A stretch of DNA of 48,675 nt. It comes from DASSWG01 sp035704905 (GTDB lineage Bacteria; Bacteroidota; Bacteroidia; Flavobacteriales; Flavobacteriaceae). The stretch lies in NCBI GenBank assembly GCA_035704905.1, contig DASSWN010000078.1, positions 1 to 48,675 on the forward strand, given 5' to 3'. Each line of letters begins with the position of its first letter. Positions within the stretch are counted from its first letter, which is position 1. The position numbers and the translations under genes were made by a program. The notes beneath the pieces were generated by a model that made no database searches, had not been told where the DNA came from, and saw only the letters and a list, made by a program, of their open reading frames with translations. Below are positions 33,703 to 42,856 of the stretch, one piece after another.

Positions 33703-34179
33703 TTATTCCGAAACTACTTGAATTGGCAAAATGAATTTCGTGGCGACGGGAATTCCCCTGGTTCTGGCGGGAAAAATAGTGGGCAGACTTTGAATGCTGT
33801 TCTCCAGCCAATTTTTCAATTCCGGAACTTCTGCGCGCAATTTTTCCGAAAGAAGCAATGAGTCAATTTTTGGCTCTCCCTCGGCAGAAATCAAAAGGTA
33901 CAAAGTTGCGGTTTCCCTGATTGAATCTTCTGCGATAATTTGGTGTTTCGCAAGTTCTTTATGGATATTTTCAACCAAAATCCGTTCAAAACATTTTTTC
34001 AAATCTGGTTTTTCCATCAGTTCTTGGCATTCGGCAAAAGAAGGATATACATCAACGGAATTCCAGTTGAAATGCGATAACTGTTCGTTCAATACTTCCT
34101 CCGAAGAAATCTTTTTGGTTTCAAAATCTTTGCACCCAACAAACAAGATTAATAAAAAGGCAAGTATCATTTTCCCCAT
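33703..34179 (-). CDS. lipoprotein with a TonB C-terminal-like domain
   Basis: A 158-residue lipoprotein: MGKMILAFLLILFVGCKD with lipobox cysteine at about 16. The mature part has the layout of the TonB C-terminal-like domains common in Bacteroidota: YPSFAECQ, a helix with two cysteines (KKCFERILVENIHKEL), strand TLYLLISAEGEPKI, then LPTIFPARTRGIPVATKFILPI. It lacks the proline-rich spacer and membrane anchor of true TonB, so it is not an energy transducer on its own. Alternative start 5 codons upstream at 34194. Head of the minus-strand set that ends in ruvC. Confidence 0.7.
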   Translation of the reverse strand: MGKMILAFLLILFVGCKDFETKKISSEEVLNEQLSHFNWNSVDVYPSFAECQELMEKPDLKKCFERILVENIHKELAKHQIIAEDSIRETATLYLLISAEGEPKIDSLLLSEKLRAEVPELKNWLENSIQSLPTIFPARTRGIPVATKFILPIQVVSE

Positions 34180-34282
34180 AGGGTAAAAATACAAAAATCC
34201 GCTTATGAACGGCTGAAGGATTTTTCACAATATTGAAGCCTCACTTTTCCATGTATATTTTTATGCAAAACTGTCAATTTTC

Positions 34283-34312
34283 TTGCCTTTCGCGTTGGAT
34301 GTCGTATTTTTG
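34283..34312 (+). promoter_or_regulatory. promoter of lpdA
   Basis: TTG at 34283-34285, a 19-nt spacer and TATTTTTG at 34305-34312: a near-ideal Bacteroidota promoter. The start codon is 35 nt further on at 34347. Confidence 0.78.
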
Positions 34313-34346
34313 TAATCGTTTTTAAAAACCATCAAAAATTCAAAAT

Positions 34347-35753
34347 ATGAAAACGTACGATGTAGTAATCATCGGTTCTGGTCCGGGAGGATATGTGGCG
34401 GCAATCCGTTGCGCCCAATTGGGAATGAAAACCGCGATGATCGAAAAATATCCCACTTTTGGCGGCACTTGTTTGAATGTTGGCTGCATTCCTTCAAAAG
34501 CGCTTTTGGATTCTTCGCATCATTACCAAGAAGCCACCGATCATTTTGCAGAACATGGAATTGAAATTCCGGGCGATATTAAAGTCAACATAAAAAAAAT
34601 GATGGAACGAAAGTCGTCGGTGGTGGAACAAACTACCAAAGGCATCGCATTTTTGATGGATAAAAACAAAATCGACACCTTCGAAGGCGTTGGTTCTTTT
34701 AAAGATTCCACACATATAATCATTACAAAAAACGATAGTTCAACGGAAACCATCGAAACGAAAAATACAATTATTGCCACCGGAAGCAAACCTTCAACCC
34801 TACCTTTCATAAAAATCGACAAGAAGAAAATCATCACTTCCACCGAAGCTTTGGAATTAAAAAAAATTCCGAAACATTTGTTGATTATTGGCGGTGGCGT
34901 GATCGGTTTGGAACTCGGCCAAGTGTACAACCGATTGGGCTCCGAAGTAACCGTTATTGAATATATGGACCGCATTATTCCGACCATGGATTCCGCGCAA
35001 AGCAAGGAATTAATGAAGGTTTTGAAAAAACAAAAAATGAAATTCGCGCTTTCCCATAAAGTTTCCGCCGTGGAGAAAAAAGGCGATGAGGTCATCGTAA
35101 AAGCCACCGACAAAAAAGGAAACGAGGTGGATTTTAAAGGCGATTACTGTTTGGTTGCCGTAGGACGAAAACCTTATACAGAAGGGTTGGGCGCGGAAAA
35201 TGCCGGTTTCAAAATAAATGATCGCGGGCAAGTTGAAGTGAACGAAAAATTGCAAACCAATGTTGACAATATTTACGCCATCGGCGATGTGATTCGCGGC
35301 GCAATGTTGGCGCATAAAGCTGAAGAAGAAGGTGTTTTTGTGGCTGAAACTTTGGCGGGCCAAAAACCACATATTAACTACAATTTGATCCCCGGGGTGG
35401 TTTATACTTGGCCGGAAGTTGCTTCGGTAGGAAAAACCGAAGAACAATTGAAGGAAGAAAAAACCGATTATAAAACCGGCCAATTTCCCATGCGCGCCTT
35501 AGGTCGTTCCCGCGCCAGTGGTGATACAGACGGATTCGTGAAAATTTTGGCCGACAAAAAAACCGATGAAGTTTTAGGCGTTCACATGGTTGGCGCACGT
35601 GTTGCCGATTTGATCGCGGAGGCGGTAGCAGCCATGGAATACCGCGCGAGTGCAGAAGATATTTCGCGTATGAGCCATGCACATCCGACTTATGCGGAAG
35701 CCGTAAAAGAAGCGGCCTTGGATGCAACCGAAAACAGGCCTTTGCACGTTTAA
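34347..35753 (+). CDS. lpdA: dihydrolipoyl dehydrogenase (E3)
   Basis: The flavoprotein E3 of 2-oxo acid dehydrogenase complexes and the glycine cleavage system, 468 residues. FAD site VVIIGSGPGGYVAA; redox disulfide C42/C47 in GGTCLNVGCIPSK; NAD site IIGGGVIGLELG; second FAD motif IYAIGDV; dimer-interface catalytic H/E in SHAHPTYAEAVKEA near the C-terminus. Full length and intact. It could reoxidise the lipoyl group of the E2 encoded at 4.1 kb. Own strong promoter; the FMN reductase follows after 26 nt. Confidence 0.97.
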   Translation: MKTYDVVIIGSGPGGYVAAIRCAQLGMKTAMIEKYPTFGGTCLNVGCIPSKALLDSSHHYQEATDHFAEHGIEIPGDIKVNIKKMMERKSSVVEQTTKGIAFLMDKNKIDTFEGVGSFKDSTHIIITKNDSSTETIETKNTIIATGSKPSTLPFIKIDKKKIITSTEALELKKIPKHLLIIGGGVIGLELGQVYNRLGSEVTVIEYMDRIIPTMDSAQSKELMKVLKKQKMKFALSHKVSAVEKKGDEVIVKATDKKGNEVDFKGDYCLVAVGRKPYTEGLGAENAGFKINDRGQVEVNEKLQTNVDNIYAIGDVIRGAMLAHKAEEEGVFVAETLAGQKPHINYNLIPGVVYTWPEVASVGKTEEQLKEEKTDYKTGQFPMRALGRSRASGDTDGFVKILADKKTDEVLGVHMVGARVADLIAEAVAAMEYRASAEDISRMSHAHPTYAEAVKEAALDATENRPLHV

Positions 35754-35779
35754 AGCAAAGGAAAAATTAATGGTTCACT

Positions 35780-36325
35780 ATGAAAAAAATCCTTGCATTT
35801 TCGAGTTCCAACAGCAAAAATTCCATCAATCACCATTTGGTTAGCTATGTAGCCGGAACAATTTTGAACCATGAAGTGAATGTTATTCGGCTGATCGATT
35901 ACGATTTGCCGATGTTCAGCGAGGATTTGGAAAAAGAAAAAGGTTATCCCCTGAATTTGCAAATGTTGAAAAATGTGATCGATGCCCACGATGCGATCAT
36001 AATTTCCGTGAACGAACATAACCGTGGGCCTTCTGCCTTTTTCAAAAACATCATGGACTGGTTGTCGCGGATGGACCGGTATTTTCTAAAAGAAAAAAAA
36101 GCACTTGTTATGAGCGCTTCAACCGGCGCAAATGCTGCAAGGGCTTCGCTGGCTTATACAAAAGATACCCTTTTTCCAAGGTTTGGTGCTGAAGTCTTGG
36201 AAAGTTTTGGTTTCCCTTCTTTCAACGAAAATTTCGATTTGGAAGCCAACAAAATAACCGATGAACTTTTATATTTGGGCCTGACAGAAGTAGTGCATAA
36301 TTTTGAGCAACAACTTAATTTTTAA
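35780..36325 (+). CDS. NADPH-dependent FMN reductase family protein
   Basis: A flavodoxin-like flavoprotein of 181 residues. The FMN phosphate loop is AFSSSNSKNSINHHL near the N-terminus; further family marks are DYDLPMFSEDLEKEKGYPL, the NEHNRGPSAFFKNIMDWLSR active-site segment and VMSASTGANAARASL. Likely reduces quinones or free flavin. It is probably co-transcribed with lpdA. Its stop is followed in the same frame, one codon later, by the pabB start. Confidence 0.9.
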   Translation: MKKILAFSSSNSKNSINHHLVSYVAGTILNHEVNVIRLIDYDLPMFSEDLEKEKGYPLNLQMLKNVIDAHDAIIISVNEHNRGPSAFFKNIMDWLSRMDRYFLKEKKALVMSASTGANAARASLAYTKDTLFPRFGAEVLESFGFPSFNENFDLEANKITDELLYLGLTEVVHNFEQQLNF

Positions 36326-36328
36326 ATT

Positions 36329-37630
36329 TTGCGCCGGCATCGAAAATATCCGTTGGAAAATTGTCGCGAATCAAAAAGAAAATTGCTGCAATGGGCCCAA
36401 CAATTTCCGGAGATTTGCTGGTTGGATTCAAATGAACATATCTCATCCTATGGAAGTTATGAAGCAATATTGGCGGTCGGGGAATTCAGCCATATTCGAG
36501 GTTCCACTTTCGAAAAATTGCAAAATTATCGGCAAAAAACTGAGGACTGGATTTTCGGTTATTTGAGCTATGATTTAAAAAATGATCTCGAAAAATTAAA
36601 CTCAAATAATTTTGACGGACTTCATTTTCCGGAACTTCATTTTTTCCAACCGAAGAAGATTTTCTTTCTTAAAAATGGAAATATCGAGTTGAAGTATTTA
36701 TCGCAATTCGAAAATGAAATGGATTCCGATTTAGATGAAATTTTTCGAACCGAAATCCCTTCCCCAGAAAGCACTATTCTTCCGCTAAACATACACCAAC
36801 GAATTTCAAAATCTGACTATATTCAAAAAGCAGATAAAATGCTTCAACATATTCATCTCGGAAATATTTATGAAGCAAATTTTTGCCAAGAATTTTATGC
36901 CGAAAATGCCGAAATCAATCCGTTGGAAACCTTTCACCGATTGAATAAAATTTCGGCACCGCCTTTTGCCGCCTTTTTAAAATTGAATGATTTATTTGCG
37001 TTATGCGCAAGTCCGGAGCGTTATTTAAAGCGTAATGGCGGCCAAATAATTTCTCAGCCCATCAAAGGAACGGCCAAACGTTCAGCAAATTTGAAGGAAG
37101 ACGATCGTTTGGCGGAAATATTAAAATCCGACCCGAAAGAAATTTCAGAGAATGTAATGATTGTTGATTTGGTTCGAAACGATCTTTCCCGAACCGCAAA
37201 AAAAGGAAGCATTCAAGTAGTGGAATTGTGCGCGGTTCATACGTACAAACAAGTGCACCAACTTGTTTCCTCCATATCTTCTGAAGTTGAAAAAGATACT
37301 CCCTCGGTGGAAATTTTAAAAACGACTTTTCCCATGGGGAGTATGACCGGCGCACCAAAAATTTCGGCCATGGAAATTATTGAAGATTTGGAAGAAAGCA
37401 AACGCGGTTTGTACAGCGGCGCAATTGGCTATTTCACCCCCGAAGCCGATTTCGATTTTAATGTCGTCATTCGCAGCATTTTGTACAATTCAGCCCACAA
37501 ATACGTTTCCTTTAGTGTCGGAAGCGCGATCACCGCAAAATCGATTCCCGAAAAAGAATACGAAGAATGTTTGGTGAAAGCAAGGGCAATGCGGTTGGCG
37601 CTGGAACCTTTTTCCCCGAAAGATGAATAA
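36329..37630 (+). CDS. pabB: aminodeoxychorismate synthase component I (PabB)
   Basis: A chorismate-utilising enzyme of 433 residues for 4-amino-4-deoxychorismate, en route to folate. PabB, not TrpE, is indicated by PIKGT with the nucleophilic lysine K246 (TrpE has alanine). Also seen: EISENVMIVDLVRNDLSR, GSMTGAPKISAMEIIEDLE and RGLYSGAIGYF. The start must be the TTG at 36329 (or an even rarer codon): the FMN reductase stop is in the same frame just two codons upstream, and the N-terminus fits the family. A terminator for the opposite gene lies behind it. Confidence 0.9.
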   Translation: MRRHRKYPLENCRESKRKLLQWAQQFPEICWLDSNEHISSYGSYEAILAVGEFSHIRGSTFEKLQNYRQKTEDWIFGYLSYDLKNDLEKLNSNNFDGLHFPELHFFQPKKIFFLKNGNIELKYLSQFENEMDSDLDEIFRTEIPSPESTILPLNIHQRISKSDYIQKADKMLQHIHLGNIYEANFCQEFYAENAEINPLETFHRLNKISAPPFAAFLKLNDLFALCASPERYLKRNGGQIISQPIKGTAKRSANLKEDDRLAEILKSDPKEISENVMIVDLVRNDLSRTAKKGSIQVVELCAVHTYKQVHQLVSSISSEVEKDTPSVEILKTTFPMGSMTGAPKISAMEIIEDLEESKRGLYSGAIGYFTPEADFDFNVVIRSILYNSAHKYVSFSVGSAITAKSIPEKEYEECLVKARAMRLALEPFSPKDE

Positions 37631-37664
37631 AAAAATGCCATTCTGCAAAACGCAAAACGGCATT
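37628..37664 (-). terminator. terminator of the T9SS cargo gene
   Basis: On the minus strand, AATGCC and GGCATT pair around a 19-nt loop and run into a T tract (the A run at 37628-37633). A and T tracts on the other side may let it also stop pabB. Confidence 0.6.
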
Positions 37665-37684
37665 GAAAAACCTTTTTCAAAAAG

Positions 37685-40087
37685 TTACTTTTTAATCAAC
37701 CTATAGGTTCCCATATTTCCATTGGAGAAAATTTTCATAAAATAAATTCCGGTTCCCAAATTAGAAATATTCAAATTAGAGGAAGAAGAATTTATTTTGT
37801 GGGAAAGAACTTCTTGTCCCATTAGGTTATAAAGAACGATTTTTTCCAAGGAAACATCTGCTTCCACGTTCAGCATATCGGCTGCCGGATTGGGATAAAA
37901 CTGGAACCCTGCGATCATGTTATCTTGGATGCCAAAGTTATTGGTTACGGTAATGGCCAAAAGTTCGCTTTCGCAACCATCGATACTTTGGCTTACGTAA
38001 TAGGTCGTTACGTCCACCAAAACAGTCGAATCCGGAATCACAACGGTGCCGGCGGAATCGGAATACCAAATTAAGTTTGTTCCGGTTACCTCTAAATCCG
38101 CCAAGGTTTCTCCATCCTCAAAAAATTGATTTGCATCTCCCGTGGGCAATGCTGGTGTGGGGTTCACCATCACCACCTCTTCCATTCTTTCCGAGAAACA
38201 AGATTCTCCGGGAGTTACCGTCCAATTATAGAAAAAATAGTAAACCGTAGCATTGGAATCGTTATCGTTGATGGTGCCCCCGATCACCGTTCCCACCGTT
38301 CCTATGGGATATGGAAATCCGGGATGTTCACTTGAAAACTCGCGAATCATTTCCACGGGACCGGATTCTGCCACCAAATTATAATCTGTTCCCGCCGGAA
38401 CAAAGAAATCCAACGGAAGTGTAAACTGTACCGGGGAAGACGAATTTCCTGCCGGTGCCGAAATGGTAACTTCGTGGATAATTGCCAAGGTGTTGTCTTT
38501 CAATTGTATGGTAATATCGCCGGGTGTATTATCCGCCAAGAAAACATCTACTGAATTGAGGACAAAATCTTCCGAAACATCAAATGAAAGCCCCCAAGGA
38601 TTGGTCGCAGTATTCACATTGCTGGAGGAATTGCTTGAAGGGGCAACACGTGCGCCACCAGTTTGGGCAGTTCCTCCTCCGGAACCAGTATTCACCGCCT
38701 CGGCCCAAAAAGAAGTCGTTGTGGTCAATTCGCCGGTTTCAAAAGGACTTCCTGTGCCTACAAGATTTCCACCTGTGGCCGCATCGTACCAGTTCAGGGT
38801 TTCCCCATCATGCACGGCGGTCAGGGTTGCCGTTGAACCCTCACAAATTGTTTCCGGTCCATCGACCGATGTAATAATCGGATCGGTACAACCGCCGCCA
38901 GTTGGGGCCGAAACCATCAGCGTATAATCTTCGGCTTGTCCGACACTGCTTCCCGGAACACATGGGTCAAGATCGGGTCCCAAAAAGACTTTTTTTACAC
39001 GCATTCTGGTTTCTCCGAGAATGGCATCGGTTGGAACAACAATGGTTCCGGTCACTTGTTGTCCATCGGTTCCGGTGGTGTTGTCCAATGGAACTGCGAT
39101 TTCATAAACTTCCCCGGCATCGTTCAAAAGTTCGTTTTGGTTCCAGTCGATAAAAACGGTCAATCCATTTTCAAAATCGCCATTGGTGTTTCCTTCCAAG
39201 GTAATGGTATAAGAGCCATCCTGTTCCACTTGTCCGATCATTGCGGTAAAATCTTCGTGCGCTGGGCTGCCGCTTACCGTCGCATCTGTAACATTATTGA
39301 TTCCTGCTATATCCACCAGCGTTATAGGTTCCACATCCGAAGAGAAAGTAAGAGGGCCACAATAAGGTGCGGGAAAAGGATCTGCGCCACTGGAAATAAT
39401 TTCCACGTCCCAGCCTCCTCTATCTACCACACTGGAAGAGTGAAATTCAAAATGCAGGTTTCCCGTCGTTGAGGTGAAAGTTGCGGAACCATGTGATGCG
39501 ATCATATCATCCAATGTCCTGTCCTCTGCATTGATTCCATTTTCTCCATTATCGAATAAAATTGTACCGGTGGCATCGGTACCATCATAAATAACGAGAT
39601 AATCAAAATCTGCAAAAACATTGAAATAAAGAAATTCGATCTCACTTGCGCCCACTAAAGTGGTGAACGTGTCGCAATTACAATTTGGGTAATTTCCGGG
39701 AATATCGTCTGTGTTGCCCCCGCCCGGTCCGCCCGGGTCAAAAAAGTGGTCGCCGACAGCCACATTAAAAGTTTCCACATTTCCAGCGCCTGGAACGTGA
39801 TCTGTCATTGGGGAAAGATTGCTAAAATACCCATCCAAGACTTGTTGTTCTTCAGTGGTAAAACCAGTGGGAACGCCGCCTAACTCCTTTTCCAAAGAAA
39901 CTTGGTCCAGACGTACCAACAATTGGTCGATTGACAGGATTTCCTGATCTGTTTGCATTTGGGCCGCTTGCAACATTTCTTGCTGCTCCATTGCGGTAAA
40001 TTCTGATCCGGCAGATTTTAATTGCCCTTGAAGGCCGGATATTCCCAAACCACATACTAAAAAAACAATGAAAGTAAAGTTTTTCAT
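37685..40087 (-). CDS. large secreted protein with CUB-like, GEVED and T9SS type A sorting domains
   Basis: An 800-residue exported multidomain protein. Signal peptide at 1-21. About 110-235 is CUB-like (FADFDYLVIYDGTDATG, TGNLHFEFHSSS). About 265-395 is a GEVED domain (FIDWNQNELLNDAGEVYE ending GQAEDYTLMV). Then Ig/PKD-like modules around 405-470 and 660-720, with a lectin-like beta domain between. The last ~75 residues are a type IX sorting domain (FQFYPNPAADMLNVEADV, LYNLMGQEVL, LGTGIYFMKI, RLIKK). It would be exported by Sec, then moved to the surface or medium by T9SS. Partner or substrate unknown. Confidence 0.9.
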   Translation of the reverse strand: MKNFTFIVFLVCGLGISGLQGQLKSAGSEFTAMEQQEMLQAAQMQTDQEILSIDQLLVRLDQVSLEKELGGVPTGFTTEEQQVLDGYFSNLSPMTDHVPGAGNVETFNVAVGDHFFDPGGPGGGNTDDIPGNYPNCNCDTFTTLVGASEIEFLYFNVFADFDYLVIYDGTDATGTILFDNGENGINAEDRTLDDMIASHGSATFTSTTGNLHFEFHSSSVVDRGGWDVEIISSGADPFPAPYCGPLTFSSDVEPITLVDIAGINNVTDATVSGSPAHEDFTAMIGQVEQDGSYTITLEGNTNGDFENGLTVFIDWNQNELLNDAGEVYEIAVPLDNTTGTDGQQVTGTIVVPTDAILGETRMRVKKVFLGPDLDPCVPGSSVGQAEDYTLMVSAPTGGGCTDPIITSVDGPETICEGSTATLTAVHDGETLNWYDAATGGNLVGTGSPFETGELTTTTSFWAEAVNTGSGGGTAQTGGARVAPSSNSSSNVNTATNPWGLSFDVSEDFVLNSVDVFLADNTPGDITIQLKDNTLAIIHEVTISAPAGNSSSPVQFTLPLDFFVPAGTDYNLVAESGPVEMIREFSSEHPGFPYPIGTVGTVIGGTINDNDSNATVYYFFYNWTVTPGESCFSERMEEVVMVNPTPALPTGDANQFFEDGETLADLEVTGTNLIWYSDSAGTVVIPDSTVLVDVTTYYVSQSIDGCESELLAITVTNNFGIQDNMIAGFQFYPNPAADMLNVEADVSLEKIVLYNLMGQEVLSHKINSSSSNLNISNLGTGIYFMKIFSNGNMGTYRLIKK

Positions 40088-40267
40088 AACGGAAAAATTT
40101 AGGTTAAAACTCGTTAAATTTATGAAAAAATCTCTACTTTAAAAAATCGAATAGCAACCTTTTTATTCTGTATAATTCTCAAAAAAATAAAAACGGCATC
40201 AATTCGGTCATTGCAAATCATTTTCAAAAATAGTTTCCTATTTTTACGCAAACCATTATTTTCTGCC

Positions 40268-41011
40268 ATGATCAAAAACCAAATTCCCAATATTATTACC
40301 CTTCTCAATCTTTTATCGGGAAGCATCGCCGTAATTTTTGCCGTACAAAATCAGTTGATCGCGGCAGGACTTTTTGTTGGCCTCGGAATTTTTTTCGATT
40401 TTTTTGATGGTTTGCTCGCGCGGTTACTGAATGCAAAAAGTGAACTGGGATTGCAACTCGATTCGTTGGCAGATATGGTTACCAGCGGATTGGTGCCTGG
40501 AATTGTGATGTTTCAACTTCTTCGCACCACATTGGCGGAACCAGAATTTAATAACGCGGAATGGACAGGAACTGCCGACTTGGCAATTGATTTTCCTTGG
40601 ATCGCTGCCATTGGTTTAATGATTACGTTGGCATCGGGATACCGGTTGGCAAATTTCAATATTGATGAACGCCAAACCACCTCATTTATCGGATTGCCCA
40701 CGCCGGCAAATGCGATTTTGATTTTGAGCCTTCCCATTATTCTGCATTTTCAGCCAACGGCTTTCGCGACTTCGCTCATTTTGAATGAATGGTTTTTGAT
40801 TGGCCTTACCCTTTTTAGTTGTTTTATTTTGAACGCCAACATTCCCTTGTTTGCACTGAAATTCAAAACCTGGAATTTTAAAGACAACTTTCTTCGTTAT
40901 GGATTTTTGTTGTTATCAGTGATATTGTTGATCTTTTTTCAGTTTTTGGCATTGCCAATGATTATCATTTGTTACCTCATTCTTTCGATGTTGGCATTGT
41001 TACGAAATTGA
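40268..41011 (+). CDS. pssA: CDP-diacylglycerol--serine O-phosphatidyltransferase
   Basis: A membrane enzyme for phosphatidylserine, precursor of phosphatidylethanolamine, 247 residues. The CDP-alcohol phosphotransferase signature D-G-x2-A-R-x8-G-x3-D-x3-D is visible in FFDGLLARLLNAKSELGLQLDSLADMV (near residues 54-80), followed by about six membrane helices. I start at the ATG at 40268 (MIKNQIPNIITLLNLLSGS); the longer frame from 40211 adds residues foreign to the family. Its 3' end overlaps the convergent glycosyltransferase by 12 nt. Confidence 0.93.
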   Translation: MIKNQIPNIITLLNLLSGSIAVIFAVQNQLIAAGLFVGLGIFFDFFDGLLARLLNAKSELGLQLDSLADMVTSGLVPGIVMFQLLRTTLAEPEFNNAEWTGTADLAIDFPWIAAIGLMITLASGYRLANFNIDERQTTSFIGLPTPANAILILSLPIILHFQPTAFATSLILNEWFLIGLTLFSCFILNANIPLFALKFKTWNFKDNFLRYGFLLLSVILLIFFQFLALPMIIICYLILSMLALLRN

Positions 41012-42136
41012 TTTTAGGCGATAAAAAACAACTTCCCCTTTTTCCGAACTGCTATCGCTGCCGATTATAAAATCGCCACTTTTGATTCGAAAACGATTTC
41101 CGTGGTTTTTTATATCTTGCATAAATTCCAGAATTTTTTCAAAAGAAAAACTTTCGGTATCAAAAACAATCAATGCATCTTCAATTTTTTGTTGCGAAAG
41201 TTTTTCCGGAGAAAGAATAACCGGTTCCAAACCTGTTTTTTGCAGAAACTTTTCGGGAAGGAGGGTTTCAAAATTGGTTGCCCAGAACAGATTTTTACTT
41301 TTTTTGAAAACCCTTTTCTTGTTCTTGGATTTTATCCGATTTGAAAGTTTTGCGGCTTCCAAACCATATTTCACCAAGAGATCAGTCGCAAAATTGCTTG
41401 GAAAATGTTTTTGATGAAATAAGCGCATAGCACCGTAAAATCGTTGCAAATATTCTGAATTTTTCACGGTACTTTCCCCTTTGAAATGCAAGATGCTTTC
41501 CGATCCGACATAGTAATTTTCATAACCCGCTTGTGTGAATTTATAACTCAGGTCGATATCTTCACCATACATAAAATAAGTTTCATCCAAGCCGCCAACT
41601 TCTTCATAACGGGCTTTTTTCATAAACATAAACGCGCCGGGTAGAATTGTTGCTTTTCCGGTTTCGTTTTCGGTCAAATGAGTGGCATAATAATTTTTGG
41701 TGTTTCCCAATAATTTTTGAAAAGCTACCCGGGGTATGGGCAAATTTCGTTTGCTTTCAGGCAAAAAATTTCCCGTCCCATCGATCATCTTCACCCCAAT
41801 TGCGCCAAAATTTAAATGATTTTCCGCAAACTTCAATACATTTTGAAAAACGCGTTCCGAAACTACGGTATCGGGGTTCAAGACACAAATATATTCGCCT
41901 TTTGCAATTTGTATTCCTTTGTTGTTTCCTTTGCTGAAACCTTCATTTTGTTCATTTTGAAACAGAATGATTCTTGGGAAATGCTTTTTTACCAATTTGG
42001 CAGTTTCGTCTTCCGAATGGTTGTCTACGACAATTATTTCCGCATTCAAATTTTGAATTGCTTTTTCGACACTTTGCAAACACAGCAGCAAGTGATAGGG
42101 CACTTTATAATTCAGAATGATGATGGAAAGTTTCAC
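41000..42136 (-). CDS. glycosyltransferase family 2
   Basis: A 378-residue GT2 enzyme from the GTG at 42136, which directly follows the recR stop as TGA-G-GTG, a coupling arrangement; the frame is open to an ATG at 42163 inside recR. Motifs: LSIIILNYKVPYHL, VVDNHSEDETA, the DxD-like VLNPDTVV, GDLDLSYKFTQAG-like (here YGEDIDLSYKF) and ILHFKGES. The C-terminal third (from about 270) is not typical GT2 and may be a separate domain. Resembles rhamnosyltransferase-like WbbL enzymes of cell-wall polysaccharide synthesis; the acceptor is unknown. Confidence 0.87.
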   Translation of the reverse strand: MKLSIIILNYKVPYHLLLCLQSVEKAIQNLNAEIIVVDNHSEDETAKLVKKHFPRIILFQNEQNEGFSKGNNKGIQIAKGEYICVLNPDTVVSERVFQNVLKFAENHLNFGAIGVKMIDGTGNFLPESKRNLPIPRVAFQKLLGNTKNYYATHLTENETGKATILPGAFMFMKKARYEEVGGLDETYFMYGEDIDLSYKFTQAGYENYYVGSESILHFKGESTVKNSEYLQRFYGAMRLFHQKHFPSNFATDLLVKYGLEAAKLSNRIKSKNKKRVFKKSKNLFWATNFETLLPEKFLQKTGLEPVILSPEKLSQQKIEDALIVFDTESFSFEKILEFMQDIKNHGNRFRIKSGDFIIGSDSSSEKGEVVFYRLKSIS

Positions 42137-42137
42137 C

Positions 42138-42758
42138 TCACGAGTTTTTAAGGGAACTTTCAAACGGAACCCGGTTCAGAATACTTCGGCCCAGTGTGAT
42201 TTCATCGGCATATTCAAGCTCATCGCCCACGGAAATGCCCCTCGCGATAGTAGAAAGTTTTACAGGGAATCCATTCAGCTGTTTGAAAATATAAAAATTG
42301 GTGGTGTCGCCTTCCATGGTGCTTCCCAAAGCAAAAATCAACTCTTCAATTTTTCCGGCACGAACTTTTTCAACTAACGAAGAAATGGTCAATTGATTGG
42401 GGCCAATGCCATCCATTGGGCTGATTTTTCCACCCAAAACGTGATATAATCCGCGAAATTGTCCGGTATTTTCAATGGCCATCACATCGCGAACATCTTC
42501 CACCACGCAAACCAGCGATTGTTCTCGTTTTGGACTGGCGCACAACGAACAAAGTTTGGAATCACTGATATTGTGGCAGTTTTCACAAAAATTGATTTCG
42601 GTTTTCAATTTAACCAATGCCTGCGCCAAATGCGTGGTCCGGTCCTCTGGTTGTTTTAGCAAATGTAGCACCAAACGCAAAGCCGTGCGCTTTCCAATTC
42701 CCGGAAAATGTGCCATTTCTTCCACGGCTTGTTCCAATAATTTTGAAGGAAAATCCAT
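42138..42758 (-). CDS. recR: recombination protein RecR
   Basis: A 206-residue RecFOR pathway protein. N-terminal helix-hairpin-helix with HFPGIGKRTALRLVLHLL; a zinc finger with four cysteines (FCENCHNISDSKLCSLCASP, about 55-75); a Toprim domain with LVCVVEDVRDVMAIE and EELIFALGSTMEGDTT; and the closing ARGISVGDELEYADEITLG. It promotes RecA loading at gaps. A TAAATTCG box (42763-42770 on the minus strand) is 5 nt before the start. One of two matching palindromes lies about 60 nt upstream. Confidence 0.96.
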   Translation of the reverse strand: MDFPSKLLEQAVEEMAHFPGIGKRTALRLVLHLLKQPEDRTTHLAQALVKLKTEINFCENCHNISDSKLCSLCASPKREQSLVCVVEDVRDVMAIENTGQFRGLYHVLGGKISPMDGIGPNQLTISSLVEKVRAGKIEELIFALGSTMEGDTTNFYIFKQLNGFPVKLSTIARGISVGDELEYADEITLGRSILNRVPFESSLKNS

Positions 42759-42762
42759 GTGG

Positions 42763-42770
42763 CGAATTTA
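42763..42770 (-). promoter_or_regulatory. possible -7 box (TAAATTCG) for recR
   Basis: TAAATTCG on the minus strand, variant of TAnnTTTG, ending 4 nt before the recR ATG; a very short leader. No -33 TTG. Confidence 0.42.
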
Positions 42771-42819
42771 CGGATTTTCAGGAAAGTTTGGGAGGCAAAT
42801 GAGGCGAAGTTTCCTTCAC

Positions 42820-42837
42820 GTAATATTGCAATATTAC
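42820..42837. promoter_or_regulatory. perfect 18-bp palindrome, operator candidate 1
   Basis: GTAATATTGCAATATTAC is a perfect palindrome identical in its 18 bases to the core of the one at 43231-43250. It lies between the arsR-like gene and recR, upstream of recR. Confidence 0.75.
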
Positions 42838-42856
42838 ATGTTTCCCTTTACTGTAT

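Noticed and set aside
38463..39472. Plus-strand frames of 83-178 codons over the T9SS cargo gene
   Set aside because: The minus strand encodes a continuous 800-residue protein with signal peptide and sorting domain.
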